A stretch of DNA of 64,000 bases from Cafeteria roenbergensis (taxonomy: Eukaryota > Sar > Bigyra > Bicosoecida > Cafeteriaceae), in the NCBI GenBank assembly GCA_008330645.1, contig VLTN01000025.1, forward strand, positions 62,001-126,000, given 5' to 3'. Below, one piece after another: positions 62,010 through 64,000 of this stretch (position 1 is its first letter; every line of letters begins with the position of its first letter). A program made the translations under genes and the position numbers. The notes under the pieces are model-generated. The model was not told the origin of the DNA. It searched no databases and saw only the letters and a program-made list of their open reading frames with translations.

Positions 62010-63329
62010 TCACGCGGCAGAAGCCCACGCAGTCAGGCGCGGCGCTGCGAGGAAGAACCCCACGACGCCTGCCAGGTACGCGCAGACCACAACTGCCGCG
62101 CGAGCTCGCGCCGCGCACACGGCCGCCGCTGAGCCTGGCAGGCGCGAGGCGTTCACGGAGCGAATCACCCGAGCAATGTCCGGAGGGCCAAGCCAGTTGC
62201 AAGCCATGTGCGCAACAACGGCGCCGGCCGGCGTGGGCCCGGCCAGCCACAGGTGCATGGCCAGCAAGCCAAACACAAAGGTGTACGCGGAGCGAAATAG
62301 CACCGACGCGGCCACGCTCGCCAGCGGCGCTCCGTCCCTGAACTGGCGCCAGCCGTGGTGCATGTGAGCGCCCGCGAACGCGATGGGGTCGAGCCAAAAC
62401 GCAGCTGTGGGGCTCGCGCCCGCCGCCAGCAGCACCGCGCCCACGGCACATCGGAACAGCGCTTCCTCCAGCAGCGGAGCCGCGACCAGGTCCCGCACGA
62501 TGATCAGCTGACGGGCCCTGTCGTGCGGGGGCGGGCACTGCACCGCGTCGTCCATCTCCGAGAGCGAGGCAAGCACGCAGCGGCCGAGCAGTCGCCAGTC
62601 TGTAGCGGCTTCACGGGGCTTGCTGGAGTCCGGCGCGGCATTCACGTCGGCCCCTTCCGCACGGCCGTCTGGAGGCCCGTGGAATCGAAGCCCCGCCCCG
62701 GCGGCGCTCGCAGATCGCGCACGGTAGAGCTCCACCCCTTCCCACACGCCGTCCACCAGCGGGCCGAGGAAGAGCACGGCGACGACGCCGAGCCCGCACG
62801 CCGCTCCGCGGACGTCCCACTGCGGCCACAAGCGCATGAGGTTTGCGGCGAGCGCGAAGCGTTCCGTCCAGCCGCCGCCTTCCCACCGCGCGCCCGTCGG
62901 CATTCGAGGGGCAGACAAGGCCGCGAGCTCGGCGGCCGAGAAGGCAAACGCCAGCCACAGCCAGGCCAGGACGACCACCGCCAGCGTGAACCCTGCCAGC
63001 GCCCGAGCGCGAAACCAGACCTGCGGCAAGCGGCGGAGGACGGGCCTCTTGGCGCACCCATGAAGGCGAACGAGGGCCCTTGCGCAGCGACTCGAGCTCG
63101 CGGTCCCCAGCACCACCCCTCCCAAACCACACCCAAGACAGCAGAACGCGCGAGCTGGGCAGGCCCTGCGGACACCCAGCCCGAGGGCGGCCCCGCCCCA
63201 GCCACTCACCACGCGAGGGTCATCCCGGCCACGGCTGAGAACAGCCGCGGGCAGGGCGTTGAGCAGCATCGAGAGGAGCGCCGATGTGGCCAGGCTGGCA
63301 GCAAGCGCCCCGGCGATGCCCATGTCCAT
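62010..63329 (-). CDS. RCE1: CAAX prenyl protease 2 (RCE1), CPBP-family intramembrane protease
   Basis: Exon 1 63329-63210, 189-nt intron (GTGAGT...CCGCAG, phase 0), exon 2 63020-62010; 376 aa. RCE1 removes the last three residues of farnesylated or geranylgeranylated CAAX proteins such as Ras-like GTPases, in the ER membrane. The CPBP motifs are all present: Glu225-Glu226 in L-L-E-E-A-L-F-R, His259 in F-A-G-A-H-M-H-H, and His311 with Asn315 in A-H-M-A-C-N-W-L-G. Several hydrophobic segments are visible, including the first 30 residues and an A-V-V-V-L-A-W-L-W-L-A-F-A-F stretch. The intron length is divisible by three and lacks a stop, so an unspliced reading looks open. Expected partners are a prenyltransferase and ICMT, not in this window. 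Confidence 0.95.
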   Translation of the reverse strand: MDMGIAGALAASLATSALLSMLLNALPAAVLSRGRDDPRVVSGWGGAALGLGVRRACPARAFCCLGCGLGGVVLGTASSSRCARALVRLHGCAKRPVLRRLPQVWFRARALAGFTLAVVVLAWLWLAFAFSAAELAALSAPRMPTGARWEGGGWTERFALAANLMRLWPQWDVRGAACGLGVVAVLFLGPLVDGVWEGVELYRARSASAAGAGLRFHGPPDGRAEGADVNAAPDSSKPREAATDWRLLGRCVLASLSEMDDAVQCPPPHDRARQLIIVRDLVAAPLLEEALFRCAVGAVLLAAGASPTAAFWLDPIAFAGAHMHHGWRQFRDGAPLASVAASVLFRSAYTFVFGLLAMHLWLAGPTPAGAVVAHMACNWLGPPDIARVIRSVNASRLPGSAAAVCAARARAAVVVCAYLAGVVGFFLAAPRLTAWASAA

Positions 63330-63624
63330 GGCCCCAGCGACGCGCCGGGCCGGAGGTGCGCCACCGCCTGAGATGCGCGCCCGCTCGCGCCTCGGGAACG
63401 GCTGGCCTCGTGGCGGGGTGGCGGGCGGGCGCAAACCGGACCGCGTGCGCCTTTGACCGCGAGCTCTGTCTTGCGTCGCCGAGGCGTTGCTAGGCTGGCC
63501 GGAGTGCGGCATGTGCCCCGCCCGGGGCACACCGAGTCTGGGCGCGCCCAGCCCCGCCGTCTGGGCCACCAGCCTTGCGCCTGGCTGCGCGCCTGGCTGA
63601 GCGTGCCTGCCCGCGGGCTGCGCC
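63330..63624. promoter_or_regulatory. Divergent promoter region RCE1 / 63625 gene
   Basis: 295 bp between the two start codons; no recognised element. Promoter role inferred from layout. Confidence 0.4.
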
Positions 63625-64000
63625 ATGCGACCCAGCAACGGGAGCGCCCAACCGTCCGACTCGCGTGCCGTTCTGGCGTCTCTCCGCCTCGGCACGCCCA
63701 CCGACGGCTCCACCAGGGCTTCCCGCCAGGCTCTCCCATCGTCGGGTGCTGGGGAGCATGCGGACGGCATCCGGCTGTCCCACAGCATCGGCAGCGCGGG
63801 CCGCATTTCGCTCGCAGCGGGGGGGCGCAACGCGGACCGCGTCTCAGTGCCGCGCCTGGCGCTCCGGGCCAAGCCGCGCCTTGCCGCGCAAGGCGCCTTG
63901 CCGGGGTGGAGCGCGTCGTCGCCCGTGCTGCAACAGCACCCCAGCTCCGCGCGTGCCGCTGACGCCAAGCCAGCCTTCGCCAGGCCGTCGGGCCCGGCAA
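63625..64000 (+). CDS. Start of an unrecognised gene, cut by the window edge
   Basis: An ATG in good context (TGCGCCATGC) opens a frame without stop to the window end (125 residues so far). G or C dominates third positions. The visible part is Ser/Ala/Arg-rich and disordered (M-R-P-S-N-G-S-A-Q-P-S-D-S-R). No domain is visible; the folded part, if any, lies beyond the window. Confidence 0.5.
   Translation, partial: MRPSNGSAQPSDSRAVLASLRLGTPTDGSTRASRQALPSSGAGEHADGIRLSHSIGSAGRISLAAGGRNADRVSVPRLALRAKPRLAAQGALPGWSASSPVLQQHPSSARAADAKPAFARPSGPA

Noticed and set aside
1-64000. tRNA, rRNA, CRISPR arrays, bacterial operons, riboswitches
   Set aside because: No cloverleaf-type B-box, rRNA core motif or direct-repeat array was seen; spliceosomal introns and gene content are eukaryotic.

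Overview
The window is nuclear DNA from a GC-rich eukaryote with a compact genome. Most genes carry a few short spliceosomal introns (about 94-590 nt), nearly all starting GTGAG and ending CGCAG. About 23 genes are packed into 64 kb. The gene set is that of a unicellular eukaryote with centrioles or flagella: a CENPJ/SAS-4 homologue, a possible DRC8-like EF-hand protein, ADF/cofilin, PP4, a cohesin STAG subunit, a giant HECT ligase, a GARP/EARP tether and an RGS protein. No plastid gene is seen. A protist such as a stramenopile, haptophyte or relative fits, but nothing in the window settles the lineage.

Layout from left to right. The 3' end of an ankyrin-repeat gene (+, 1-1405) faces an EF-hand gene (-, 1629-2554). 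VPS51 (+, 2749-6522) shares a 194-bp promoter region with it. Cohesin SCC3/STAG (-, 6845 to at least 12706) follows, then an unrecognised disordered protein rebuilt here from three exons (+, 13344-17592) and a membrane-anchored thioredoxin-like protein (+, 18087-19511). A giant HECT E3 (-, 19862-30310) is almost one 9.9-kb exon. An AT-richer island (30731-31704) holds a decayed DNA-transposon-like coding remnant ending in a perfect 70-bp palindrome. Next are a secreted cysteine-rich, Frizzled-CRD-like protein (-), an ASCH-domain protein (+), a possible small spliced gene (-), an AGC kinase (-, 35861-37282), a PX-domain protein in tiny exons (-), a kinase with a very large N-lobe insert (+, 39926-43720), PP4 catalytic subunit (-), ADF/cofilin (+), CENPJ (-), an RGS-PH protein (+), fumarylacetoacetase (-), a large unrecognised nuclear-type protein (+), ECHDC3-like enoyl-CoA hydratase (+), RCE1 CAAX protease (-) and the start of another gene (+, 63625 to the edge).

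Neighbours mostly alternate in strand, giving head-to-head pairs with short shared promoter regions and tail-to-tail pairs with short spacers. Several tail-to-tail spacers hold their own short tandem repeats. The genes do not form a pathway; they are housekeeping functions in cytoskeleton, cell cycle, membrane traffic, signalling and amino-acid or lipid catabolism. Exon coordinates were derived by hand from splice motifs, reading-phase agreement and protein-family continuity. Where a start, end or junction could not be resolved, the entry says so.
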